A stretch of 5,763 nucleotides of DNA from Alphaproteobacteria bacterium (lineage in GTDB: Bacteria > Pseudomonadota > Alphaproteobacteria > UBA828), in contig JAPYQV010000204.1 in assembly GCA_029937205.1 (NCBI GenBank), forward strand, positions 1 to 5,763, read 5' to 3'. The notes under the pieces are model-generated. The model made no database searches and had not been told where the DNA came from. It saw only the letters and a program-made list of their open reading frames with translations. Below are positions 1-5,763 of the stretch, one piece after another. Numbering within the stretch: position 1 is the first letter of the stretch; every line of letters starts with the position of its first letter. A program made the translations under genes and the position numbers.

Positions 1-402
1 GTCGAGGAGTGCCCCATTGACCGGAATGGTGAGCGCACCGCCGAGGAGCGCCAGCGCCCGCACCCGCGTGCCGTGCCGCCCGGCACAGTCGAGCGCCACC
101 TGCCCGCCCATGCTGTGGCCGACCAGCGCCGCTTGCTCGACCCCCGCCGCATCCAGCACTTGGGTTAGCCAGTCGGCCATGGCTTCGATCGAGCCGAGCG
201 GCGCGCCGGCGGAATTGCCATGGCCGGGCAGATCGAGCGCCAGAACATTGCTGCCATGCCAGGCGAAATAGCGCGCCTGCAGCTTCCACACGGTGCGGTC
301 GAACGAGGCGCCGTGAACGAACACGGTGGTCGGCAGTGCGGCATCGAATTCCTTGCCGCCGGTGGCGCAAAAGACGGAATTGCCGTCGACGGTGAGTTCC
401 AT
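1..402 (-). CDS. alpha/beta-hydrolase fold protein (partial, C-terminus beyond left edge)
   Basis: The first 134 residues of a cytoplasmic alpha/beta hydrolase are visible; families of this type usually reach 250-280 residues, so about half is missing off the left edge. Seen directly: the oxyanion-hole segment VFVHGAS at residues 27-33, the LDLPGHGNS segment at 56-64, and the nucleophile elbow GHSMGG at 95-100 with Ser97 as the predicted nucleophile. The catalytic Asp and His lie outside the window. There is no signal peptide. The ATG at 400-402 lies only 3 bases after the stop of the upstream metY-type gene, and its purine-rich binding site (AGAGGG) lies inside the end of that gene, so translation is probably coupled. 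Substrate is not identifiable: an esterase, lactonase or other acyl hydrolase are all possible. The tight link to metY suggests, but does not show, a role near acyl-homoserine or methionine metabolism. It is not a homoserine O-acetyltransferase by sequence feel, since that family is longer and has a different N-terminus. Confidence 0.86.
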   Translation of the reverse strand, partial: MELTVDGNSVFCATGGKEFDAALPTTVFVHGASFDRTVWKLQARYFAWHGSNVLALDLPGHGNSAGAPLGSIEAMADWLTQVLDAAGVEQAALVGHSMGGQVALDCAGRHGTRVRALALLGGALTIPVNGALLD

Positions 403-405
403 CTC

Positions 406-1704
406 TTAGGCCCTCTGCGACGCTTTGAGGGCGCGCGTCAGATCGTCGGTGAGATCCGCCACATCCTCGAGGCCGATGGAGAGACGCACCATATCCTCGC
501 CGACGCCGGCTTCTTCGAGCGCCGCCGCGTCCATCTGCTGGTGGGTGGTGCTGGCCGGATGAATGACCAGGCTCTTGGCATCGCCGACATTGGCGAGGTG
601 GGAAAACAATTCCACCGCTTCGATAAACTTCCGACCAGCCTCGCGCCCACCCTTGATACCGAAGGTGAAAATCGAACCGCAGCCATCGGGCAGCAGGGTT
701 GCCGCCAGTTTGTGATCGGGGTGGGACGGCAGCTCCGGATAGCTGACCCAACTCACCGCCTCATGGCCGTCAAGAAAGGCAACAATATGGCGGGCATTTT
801 CGCCGTGCCGTTTAATTCGCATGGAGAGGGTTTCCACACCCTGCAAAATATAAAACGCGTTACCGGGGCTCAAACAGGCGCCGAAATCGCGCAGGCCCTC
901 GGCGCGGGCGCGCATGATAAAGGCGCCGGGACCGAACTCCTCGGCGAAATCGAGGCCGTGATAACCGTCATAGGGCTCGGTCAGCGTGGGGAACTTGCCC
1001 GACGCCTCCCAATCGAATTTGCCGCCATCGACGATTACCCCGCCGATGGCGATGCCATGTCCGCCGAGAAATTTGGTCGCCGAATGCATGCTCAGGTCGG
1101 CGCCATGCTCGAACGGGCGGAACAGGTAGGGCGTGGTGAAGGTGTTGTCGATCATCAGCGGCAAGCCGTTCTTGTGCGCGACCTCGGCGACGCGCGGCAT
1201 GTCCATCACTTCAAGACCGGGATTGCCCACGACCTCGCCAAACAACAGGCGGGTGTTGGGCCGGATCGCGGCGGCGTAGGCATCCGGATCGCGCGCATCG
1301 ACGAAGCTGGTCTCAATGCCGAAACGCGGCAAGGTATGGGCGAAGAGATTGTGGCTGCCGCCATAGATCGAGGCCGAGGAAACAATGTGCGAGCCGGCGT
1401 CCATCAGCGTTGCCACGGCGAGATGAAGCGCCGCCTGGCCGCTCGCCGTACACACCGCGCCGACACCGCCTTCGAGCGCCGAGATACGCTCTTCCAGCAC
1501 CGCCACCGTGGGGTTGGAGATGCGTGAATAAAGATGCCCGGCGCGTTCCAGATTGAACAATGAAGCGGCATGCTCGGTATCTTCGAAAACAAACGAAGTG
1601 GTCTGATAAATTGGCACGGCGCGCGCACCGAACACCGGATCGGGGCGCTGCCCGGCGTGCAGGCTGAGCGTATCGGGCCTGAGATATTTCGGATCTGCTG
1701 CCAT
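406..1704 (-). CDS. metY: O-acetylhomoserine aminocarboxypropyltransferase (O-acetylhomoserine sulfhydrylase)
   Basis: This cytoplasmic PLP enzyme of the Cys/Met-metabolism family (fold type I) condenses O-acetyl-L-homoserine with sulfide to give L-homocysteine and acetate, the direct sulfhydrylation route to methionine. The 432 residues match the family length of about 425-435. Visible motifs are TLSLHAGQ (12-19), the phosphate/substrate-binding YSRISNPT (59-66), the SGQAA loop (88-92), the PLP-ring Asp186 in MIDNTF, the PLP Schiff-base lysine Lys211 in [11 protein letters not shown], and [11 protein letters not shown] (378-388) with Arg407 in VRLSIG as carboxylate ligand. The insertion after the PLP lysine (about 230-270, with DGYHGLDF) is typical of MetY and absent from cystathionine gamma-synthase and MetZ, which are nearer 380-400 residues. 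The ATG at 1702-1704 is preceded by GAAAGAGG at a 9-base spacing. It is the first gene of a leftward operon with the alpha/beta hydrolase and is divergent from the amidase-like gene. Family assignment is firm; the acyl donor (acetyl rather than succinyl) is inferred from family. Confidence 0.94.
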   Translation of the reverse strand: MAADPKYLRPDTLSLHAGQRPDPVFGARAVPIYQTTSFVFEDTEHAASLFNLERAGHLYSRISNPTVAVLEERISALEGGVGAVCTASGQAALHLAVATLMDAGSHIVSSASIYGGSHNLFAHTLPRFGIETSFVDARDPDAYAAAIRPNTRLLFGEVVGNPGLEVMDMPRVAEVAHKNGLPLMIDNTFTTPYLFRPFEHGADLSMHSATKFLGGHGIAIGGVIVDGGKFDWEASGKFPTLTEPYDGYHGLDFAEEFGPGAFIMRARAEGLRDFGACLSPGNAFYILQGVETLSMRIKRHGENARHIVAFLDGHEAVSWVSYPELPSHPDHKLAATLLPDGCGSIFTFGIKGGREAGRKFIEAVELFSHLANVGDAKSLVIHPASTTHQQMDAAALEEAGVGEDMVRLSIGLEDVADLTDDLTRALKASQRA

Positions 1705-1713
1705 GGTCGGGAG

Positions 1714-1721
1714 CCTCTTTC
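1714..1721 (-). promoter_or_regulatory. ribosome binding site of metY
   Basis: On the minus strand the sequence reads GAAAGAGG, ending 9 bases before the ATG of metY. It is a good purine-rich Shine-Dalgarno match and fixes the chosen start. Confidence 0.7.
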
Positions 1722-1734
1722 AGTATTTGCCGGT

Positions 1735-1762
1735 ATCCTATGCGGGTGCGGCGGTTTGTCCA
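1735..1762 (-). promoter_or_regulatory. candidate sigma70-type promoter for metY and the hydrolase
   Basis: On the minus strand a TGGACA hexamer (1757-1762, 5 of 6 to TTGACA) is followed after 16 bases by TAGGAT (1735-1740, 4 of 6 to TATAAT). Transcription would start near 1728, giving a leader of roughly 25 bases before the metY start. That leaves no room for a riboswitch. Prediction from consensus only. Confidence 0.4.
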
Positions 1763-1790
1763 GGCAAGTTGCGCATATCGCGAAAAATGG

Positions 1791-1819
1791 TTTTGAGCCA
1801 CACCTGCAACGCGTAAGAT
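1791..1819 (+). promoter_or_regulatory. weak candidate promoter for the amidase-like gene
   Basis: TTTTGA (1791-1796) and TAAGAT (1814-1819) are separated by 17 bases; TTGAGC at 1793-1798 would give a 15-base spacer instead. The match to the -35 consensus is poor, but this is the best-placed pair upstream of the rightward gene, 35 bases before its start codon. Confidence 0.25.
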
Positions 1820-1840
1820 CAAACTCAAAGGCTAATAATA

Positions 1841-1850
1841 AGGGAGAGGG
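1841..1850 (+). promoter_or_regulatory. ribosome binding site of the dimethylformamidase-like gene
   Basis: AGGGAGAGGG sits directly upstream of the ATG at 1854, with GGAG about 7 bases from the start. It is a strong Shine-Dalgarno sequence and supports the chosen start. Confidence 0.75.
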
Positions 1851-1853
1851 TCG

Positions 1854-4109
1854 ATGCTAAAGATCACCGGCTATTCGGACCGCGTCAGTGCGCGCCCCGG
1901 CGAGACCATCAAGTTCATGGTCAATTGCGAGCTCGGCGAATACCGCGCTGACATCGTCAAGCTTATCTGCGGCGACTCATCGCCCGACGGTCCCGACTTC
2001 AAGGAAGAGCTGATCCGCACGCCGGCCAACAAGCGCTACAAAGGGCGCAAGCAGCGCATCTATGCCGGCTCCTACGGCATCGTCGAGAGCAATCCGGCGC
2101 TTGAAAGCCTAAAAAGCTTCACCGTCCAGGCGATGATCTGGCCGACCACGCCGGAGAGCGGCCGGCAGGCTATTCTCGGCAAGTGGAACCCGAAGGGCAA
2201 AAGCGGTTTCGCCATGGGGATTGCCCCGGACGGCTCGCTCGGCCTGATGCTCGGAAACGGCAGGAACAAGGTCGAGGTGGTTTCGACCGGCAAGCCGCTG
2301 ATCGCCCGCCACTGGTACATGGTGGCCGCCAGTTGGGACGCGGAAAAGAAGGAAGTGCGGCTCTATCAGGAACCCTTACGTGACTATGTCGGCGTCAGTC
2401 ACGGCGGCACGGCGCGCAAGAAAATAGGCATTGCCAAAGTGGCGGGCAACACCGCGCCGCTGACCATGGCGGCGCTCTATGAAAAAAACGCCGGCAAGCG
2501 GGTGGTGTGCAGCGATTTCTACAACGGCAAGATCGACGGGCCGAAAATCTCCGACCAGGTGCTGAGCCGCACCGAGATCGAGGCCATGAGAGGCAACAGC
2601 ATCCCGAGCGGCGTCGCCACCTCAGTCCTCGCCGCTTGGGATTTTTCGCGCGATATCAGCTCGATCAAAATCAGCGATATCAGCAGCCGCCAGATGGACG
2701 GCGAAATCGTCAACCTGCCGGCGCGCGGCATGACCGGCGCCAATTGGAGCGGCGCGGAGCTGTGCTGGCGCCACGCCGAAGCGGAATATGGCGCCATTCA
2801 TTTCCATGATGACGATCTCTACGACGCCGGCTGGGAGGTGGATTTCGAACTTACCATCCCCAAAGGGCTGAAAAGCGGCGTCTATGCCGCCCGCCTGCGA
2901 GCCGGCGACGCGGAGGAGTATATCCCCTTTGCCGTCCGCCCTGAGCGCGGCCAGGGAGCGCGCATCGCCTTTATCCTGCCGACGGTTCATTACATGGCGT
3001 ACGCCAACGAACATCTGGCGTTCAACGGCCCGCTCGCCGAGGTGCTGACCGGCCAGGTCTCGGTCATGCACGACACGCATCTTTTTCTCAACGAGCACCG
3101 CGAGTATGGCGCTTCGCTCTACGACACCCATTCTGACGGCTCGGGCGTGTGCTATTCCTCGCGCCTCCGGCCGATCATGAACATGCGGCCCAAATATCAG
3201 ACGCAATGGTCGTGCTTCGGCGAGAACGACACCAATCTCCGTGAGTTCAACCTCGATCTCTATTTCATCGATTGGCTCGAGCGCTTCGGCTTCGACTATG
3301 ACGTGGTGACGGATGAAGACATCCACTATGAGGGCATCGACGCGATCGAGCCGCACACTGTCATCATCACCGGCGGCCATCCGGAATATTATTCCAAACA
3401 GATGCGCGATGCGGTGTTCGATTTCACCCAGAAGGGCGGGCGCCTGATGTATATGGGCGGCAACGGCTTCTATTGGCGCGTCGCCCTGCACGGCGAAGTG
3501 CCGGGCGTGATCGAAGTCAGGCGCTGCGAGGCAGCGATCAAGACCTGGGGCGCCGATACGGGCGAATATTATCACAGCTTCACCGGCGAACATGGCGGTC
3601 TCTGGCGTCACCAGGGCGAGACCGAACCGCAACGCCTGACTGGCGTCGGCTTCACATCGGAGGGTTTCGATATCTCGTCCTATTACCGCCAAACACCGGC
3701 GGCGCGGGACCCGCGCGTCGCTTTCATGTTCAAGGGCATCGGCAAGGATGAGCTGATCGGCGATTTCGGCTTCCATGGCGGCGGTGCGGCGGGCAACGAG
3801 CTCGACCGCGCCGATCCGGCCCTCGGCACGCCGCCGCACGCGCTGGTCGTCGCCACCTCCGAAGATCACACCGACCTCTACATGATCGTCAACGAGGAGA
3901 TTTTGGTGAACCATCCGGGCATGATCGGCAACAACCACCCGCTGGTGCGCGCTGACATGACATTCTTCGAAACACCCAATGGCGGCGCCGTCTTTTCCAC
4001 CGGTTCAATTGCTTACGGCGCCAGCCTGCCGTGGAACGATTACGACAACAATGTCGCCCGGCTCACCACCAACGTGCTCAAACGCTTCGCCAATCCGAAG
4101 CCGTTCTAG
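1854..4109 (+). CDS. N,N-dimethylformamidase large-subunit family protein
   Basis: A 751-residue protein, close to the roughly 760 residues of the catalytic large subunit (DmfA2) of N,N-dimethylformamidase, which hydrolyses dimethylformamide to dimethylamine and formate. Layout: a beta-rich N-terminal part (1-80), a LamG/concanavalin-like domain (about 85-265, with SFTVQAMIWP and HWYMVAASWD), a short Ig-like strand region (about 325-365), and the family's C-terminal catalytic domain (about 370-747). Conserved stretches in that domain include YDTHSDGSGVCYSSR (423-437), TGGHPEYYS (506-514), EYYHSFTGEHGGLWR (571-585), and FFETPNGGAVFSTGSIAYG (704-722). The known Paracoccus enzyme binds a single iron through two tyrosines and one glutamate. 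The HPE motif (His509, Glu511) should carry the glutamate here, and Tyr380/383 and Tyr423/434 are the candidate tyrosines. There is no signal peptide or membrane segment, so it is likely cytoplasmic. No DmfA1-type small subunit gene is adjacent; two DUF1330 genes follow after 21 bases, probably in one operon. The family is firm, but dimethylformamide as substrate is not shown; another small amide is equally possible. Confidence 0.87.
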   Translation: MLKITGYSDRVSARPGETIKFMVNCELGEYRADIVKLICGDSSPDGPDFKEELIRTPANKRYKGRKQRIYAGSYGIVESNPALESLKSFTVQAMIWPTTPESGRQAILGKWNPKGKSGFAMGIAPDGSLGLMLGNGRNKVEVVSTGKPLIARHWYMVAASWDAEKKEVRLYQEPLRDYVGVSHGGTARKKIGIAKVAGNTAPLTMAALYEKNAGKRVVCSDFYNGKIDGPKISDQVLSRTEIEAMRGNSIPSGVATSVLAAWDFSRDISSIKISDISSRQMDGEIVNLPARGMTGANWSGAELCWRHAEAEYGAIHFHDDDLYDAGWEVDFELTIPKGLKSGVYAARLRAGDAEEYIPFAVRPERGQGARIAFILPTVHYMAYANEHLAFNGPLAEVLTGQVSVMHDTHLFLNEHREYGASLYDTHSDGSGVCYSSRLRPIMNMRPKYQTQWSCFGENDTNLREFNLDLYFIDWLERFGFDYDVVTDEDIHYEGIDAIEPHTVIITGGHPEYYSKQMRDAVFDFTQKGGRLMYMGGNGFYWRVALHGEVPGVIEVRRCEAAIKTWGADTGEYYHSFTGEHGGLWRHQGETEPQRLTGVGFTSEGFDISSYYRQTPAARDPRVAFMFKGIGKDELIGDFGFHGGGAAGNELDRADPALGTPPHALVVATSEDHTDLYMIVNEEILVNHPGMIGNNHPLVRADMTFFETPNGGAVFSTGSIAYGASLPWNDYDNNVARLTTNVLKRFANPKPF

Positions 4110-4130
4110 GGAAAAAGGGAGACGCGCAAC

Positions 4131-4418
4131 ATGGCAGCCTACGTTATCGGCGATATCACAATTAACGACGGCGAACTTTATAAGAGCTACACCGCCGTGA
4201 CGCCGGCCACCATCGAGCAATATGGCGGCCGCTTCGTCATCCGCGGCGGCGCCCATGAAGTGGTGGAAGGCGATTGGCAGCCGGGCCGCATGGTGATGCT
4301 CGAATTCGACGATATGGCGGCCGCCCGGCGCTGGTATAACTCGCCCGAATACACCGAAGCGCGCGCCATCCGCCAGCGCGCCGCGACCGGAAATTTATTA
4401 TTCGTCGAAGGATTGTAA
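4131..4418 (+). CDS. DUF1330 domain protein, first tandem copy
   Basis: A 95-residue cytoplasmic protein that is a single complete DUF1330 domain, a small dimeric ferredoxin-like alpha/beta fold with no settled biochemical role. Typical family features are visible: the opening MAAYVIGDI strand, PATIEQYGGRFVIRGG (25-40), the near-invariant VEGDW (45-49), the RMVMLEF strand (53-59), and the RRWYNSPEY helix start (66-74), ending with LLFVEG. The start is fixed by AAGGGAG (4115-4121), 9 bases before the ATG. It begins 21 bases after the amidase-like gene, which argues for co-transcription. It does not resemble the small subunit DmfA1 of dimethylformamidase, which is longer (about 130 residues). 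A partner, chaperone or independent enzyme role are all open. Confidence 0.92.
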   Translation: MAAYVIGDITINDGELYKSYTAVTPATIEQYGGRFVIRGGAHEVVEGDWQPGRMVMLEFDDMAAARRWYNSPEYTEARAIRQRAATGNLLFVEGL

Positions 4419-4456
4419 GAACCCCTTAAACGCAGTGTGGCCGCAAAAACCAAATC

Positions 4457-4464
4457 AAAAGGAG
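4457..4464 (+). promoter_or_regulatory. ribosome binding site that decides the start of the second DUF1330 gene
   Basis: AAAAGGAG lies 8 bases before the ATG at 4473. It favours this start over the in-frame GTG at 4437, which would add 12 residues not seen in the family. Confidence 0.75.
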
Positions 4465-4472
4465 AAAGATCC

Positions 4473-4760
4473 ATGGCAGCCTATGTGATCGTCGATTCCA
4501 AAATCAATAACCTCGAAGGCATGCAGGAATATATCGAAAAGGTCGGCGCGACCTTAGGCGCCCATGGCGGCCAGCCGATCGTTGCCGGCACAAATATCGA
4601 AGTGGTCGAGGGCGATTGGAAACCAAGCCGCATGGTGGTCGTCGCTTTCCCTTCCATGGACGCGGCCAAGGCCTGGTACAACTCCCCGGCCTACCAGGAA
4701 ATCCTCCCCATCCGCACGGCCAACACGGATGACAAGGTCATCCTCGTCGAAGGTATGTAA
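4473..4760 (+). CDS. DUF1330 domain protein, second tandem copy
   Basis: A 95-residue DUF1330 protein that aligns end to end, without gaps, with the preceding copy at about 43 identical positions by hand count (about 45%). Shared elements are the MAAYVI start, EVVEGDW (43-49), RMVVVAF (53-59), WYNSPAY (68-74) and the terminal VEG. It differs where the first copy is closest to the family norm: the YGGRFVIRGG segment becomes HGGQPIVAGT, and the third helix region (77-88) is unlike. This points to an old duplication followed by specialisation, or to two separately acquired members, rather than a recent copy. It lies 54 bases after the first copy, with no obvious terminator or promoter between, so the three rightward genes probably form one operon. 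The function is unknown; a heterodimer of the two copies is conceivable but is inference. Confidence 0.91.
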   Translation: MAAYVIVDSKINNLEGMQEYIEKVGATLGAHGGQPIVAGTNIEVVEGDWKPSRMVVVAFPSMDAAKAWYNSPAYQEILPIRTANTDDKVILVEGM

Positions 4761-4766
4761 GGCTGC

Positions 4767-4778
4767 GCGGCTAGCCGC
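4767..4778. repeat. 12-base perfect palindrome at the convergent gene ends
   Basis: GCGGCTAGCCGC reads the same on both strands and spans the stop codon (CTA on the plus strand) of the mct-like gene. It could form a short 4-base-pair hairpin with a CTAG loop for transcripts from either side. There is no T tract on either side, so it is at best a weak termination or pause element and may be chance. Confidence 0.3.
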
Positions 4779-5763
4779 TCTCGGGGCCGGCAATGATGCC
4801 GGCATCGTGCAGGCGGCCGATTTCGCCGTCGCTCATGCCGAGGATGGTGGCAAGGATTTCGTCGCTGTGTTCGCCGAGCATGGGGCCGCGCGCAACGTCG
4901 GTGCGTGGCAGGGCTGAAAAATCGAGTGGCGAGCCCGGCGTCAAGAGGCGTCCGATGCCGGGCTGGTCGACTTCCTCGAACAACGGATTGTCGGTCGAAA
5001 CAAAGGGATCTTCCGCGATCATCTGCTCGTAGGTGCGAAACGGGCCCCAGAGGATGCCGGCTGCGGTCAGCGCCGCACCCGCCGAGGCCAGGGTTTGCCC
5101 GGCGAACCAGGCGCCGACCATTTCATTGAATTGGCTACGTACTTTCCAGCGGTCGGCCTCGAGATTGAGATCGACGCCGTGCTCGCCTTCCAATTGTTTG
5201 AACTGCTCGGTTAAGCCGGTAACTTCGCTGATTGCCCGAACGTGGCGCCGGGTCACCACAACCAGCATGATCTGACGCCCGTCGCTGGTGGTGAAATCGC
5301 GCCCGAAAGTGCCGTACATGTCATTGCCAATGCGCGGGCGCGTCTTGCCGTTGATCTCGACATCGCCGATATAGCCGAGCGATCCGGTGAGGTGATAGGC
5401 GGTATCGGCGAGGCTGAGCTTGACCAACTGGCCTTGGCCGCTGCGCGTGCGGTGGCGCTCGGCGGCCAGAAGGCCGATGGCGGCCGTCAGACCGCAGGTG
5501 AGATCCCAGCCCGGCAGCACATTGTTGATCGGCCCGTCATGATCTGCCGGGCCGGTGACATAGGGCCAGCCGGTGCGCGCGTTGATGGTGTAATCGACCG
5601 CCACGCTGCCGTCCGGATTGCCGATGATCTTGAGCATGATGACGTCGTCGCGCAGCGCTTTCAGGGCGTCGTAATCGAGCCATTGCTGAACCTGTAAATT
5701 GGTCAGGAAAATACCCGCCTCGGGCCCTGGCGCGGTGATCAGCGCGGCGATGATCTCCTGCCC
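4771..5763 (-). CDS. mct: 2-methylfumaryl-CoA isomerase-like family III CoA-transferase (partial, N-terminus beyond right edge)
   Basis: The reading frame stays open to the right edge, giving the C-terminal 330 residues of a CaiB/BaiF (family III) CoA-transferase. The sequence tracks mesaconyl-CoA C1-C4 CoA transferase (2-methylfumaryl-CoA isomerase) of Chloroflexus as I remember it: GIFLTN near the visible N-terminus, LLAAERHR and GQGQLVK, a YGTFGRDF segment, STDNPLFEEVDQPGIG, PGSPLDF, and the end GRLHDAGIIAGP. Roughly 78 N-terminal residues appear to be missing, giving a full length near the expected 408. The family's catalytic aspartate corresponds to Asp120 of the fragment (codon 5404-5406, in SLADTAY). 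The enzyme moves CoA within mesaconyl-CoA from C1 to C4, feeding citramalyl-CoA formation and cleavage to pyruvate and acetyl-CoA. It lies convergent to the DUF1330 gene, with 10 bases between. An ATG at 5637 is internal, not the start. A different substrate within family III cannot be excluded. Confidence 0.82.
   Translation of the reverse strand, partial: GQEIIAALITAPGPEAGIFLTNLQVQQWLDYDALKALRDDVIMLKIIGNPDGSVAVDYTINARTGWPYVTGPADHDGPINNVLPGWDLTCGLTAAIGLLAAERHRTRSGQGQLVKLSLADTAYHLTGSLGYIGDVEINGKTRPRIGNDMYGTFGRDFTTSDGRQIMLVVVTRRHVRAISEVTGLTEQFKQLEGEHGVDLNLEADRWKVRSQFNEMVGAWFAGQTLASAGAALTAAGILWGPFRTYEQMIAEDPFVSTDNPLFEEVDQPGIGRLLTPGSPLDFSALPRTDVARGPMLGEHSDEILATILGMSDGEIGRLHDAGIIAGPESG

Noticed and set aside
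220..1527. A 435-residue open frame on the plus strand opposite metY
   Set aside because: It is antisense to a gene with clear PLP-enzyme motifs. Its translation has no recognisable domain, and it fits the long stop-free shadows expected opposite GC-rich genes.
1705..1734. A SAM-responsive riboswitch upstream of metY, as is common for methionine genes in alphaproteobacteria
   Set aside because: The predicted leader is only about 25 bases and no SAM-II or other SAM-aptamer pattern was seen.
2622..3938. A 438-residue open frame on the minus strand opposite the dimethylformamidase-like gene
   Set aside because: The sense frame carries conserved family motifs throughout. The antisense translation shows no known motif and reads like a reverse-complement shadow.
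4437..4472. An upstream GTG start giving the second DUF1330 protein 12 extra residues
   Set aside because: AAAAGGAG is placed correctly for the ATG at 4473, and starting there gives the family-typical MAAYVI beginning and the same 95 residues as the first copy.
4786..4803. GCCGGC-AATGAT-GCCGGC inverted repeat as a terminator
   Set aside because: It lies inside the coding end of the mct-like gene, each arm is itself palindromic, and no T tract follows on either strand. High GC and codon choice are enough to explain it.
5635..5637. ATG taken as the start of the CoA-transferase gene
   Set aside because: The frame stays open upstream to the window edge and encodes family-like sequence (GIFLTN, LDYDALK), so the ATG is internal.

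Overview
The window is GC-rich, densely packed bacterial DNA. Its gene content and protein sequences suggest an alphaproteobacterium, perhaps of the Rhodospirillales or a related group, but this is inference because there is no rRNA or marker gene. Five protein-coding genes and part of a sixth element of context fill almost all of it: two genes on the left read leftward, three in the middle read rightward, and one on the right reads leftward. No tRNA, rRNA, insertion sequence, CRISPR array or phage gene was seen.

Left block (1-1704, minus strand): a complete O-acetylhomoserine aminocarboxypropyltransferase gene (metY type, PLP-dependent, direct sulfhydrylation route to homocysteine/methionine) is followed after only 3 bases by an alpha/beta-hydrolase gene that runs off the left edge. 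The two are almost certainly one transcript with coupled translation. A plausible sigma70-type promoter and a good ribosome binding site precede metY in the 149-base divergent intergenic region (1705-1853).

Middle block (1854-4760, plus strand): a 751-residue protein of the N,N-dimethylformamidase large-subunit family (N-terminal beta-rich part, LamG/concanavalin-like domain, C-terminal catalytic domain with the His-Pro-Glu motif of the iron site), then two tandem 95-residue DUF1330 proteins that align without gaps at about 45% identity. The characterised dimethylformamidases use a separate small subunit (DmfA1); none is visible here, and the DUF1330 pair occupies the place where a partner would be expected. 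This is the least ordinary part of the window. A small-amide hydrolase with an unknown substrate is the most reasonable reading.

Right block (4771-5763, minus strand): the C-terminal 330 residues of a family III CoA-transferase that closely resembles 2-methylfumaryl-CoA isomerase (mesaconyl-CoA C1-C4 CoA transferase, mct) of the 3-hydroxypropionate bi-cycle. In heterotrophs this enzyme can serve glyoxylate/propionyl-CoA co-assimilation towards pyruvate and acetyl-CoA. It converges on the DUF1330 gene with a 10-base gap.

The three blocks do not form one obvious pathway. Sulfur amino acid synthesis, amide hydrolysis and mesaconyl-CoA metabolism look like separate transcription units that happen to be neighbours.
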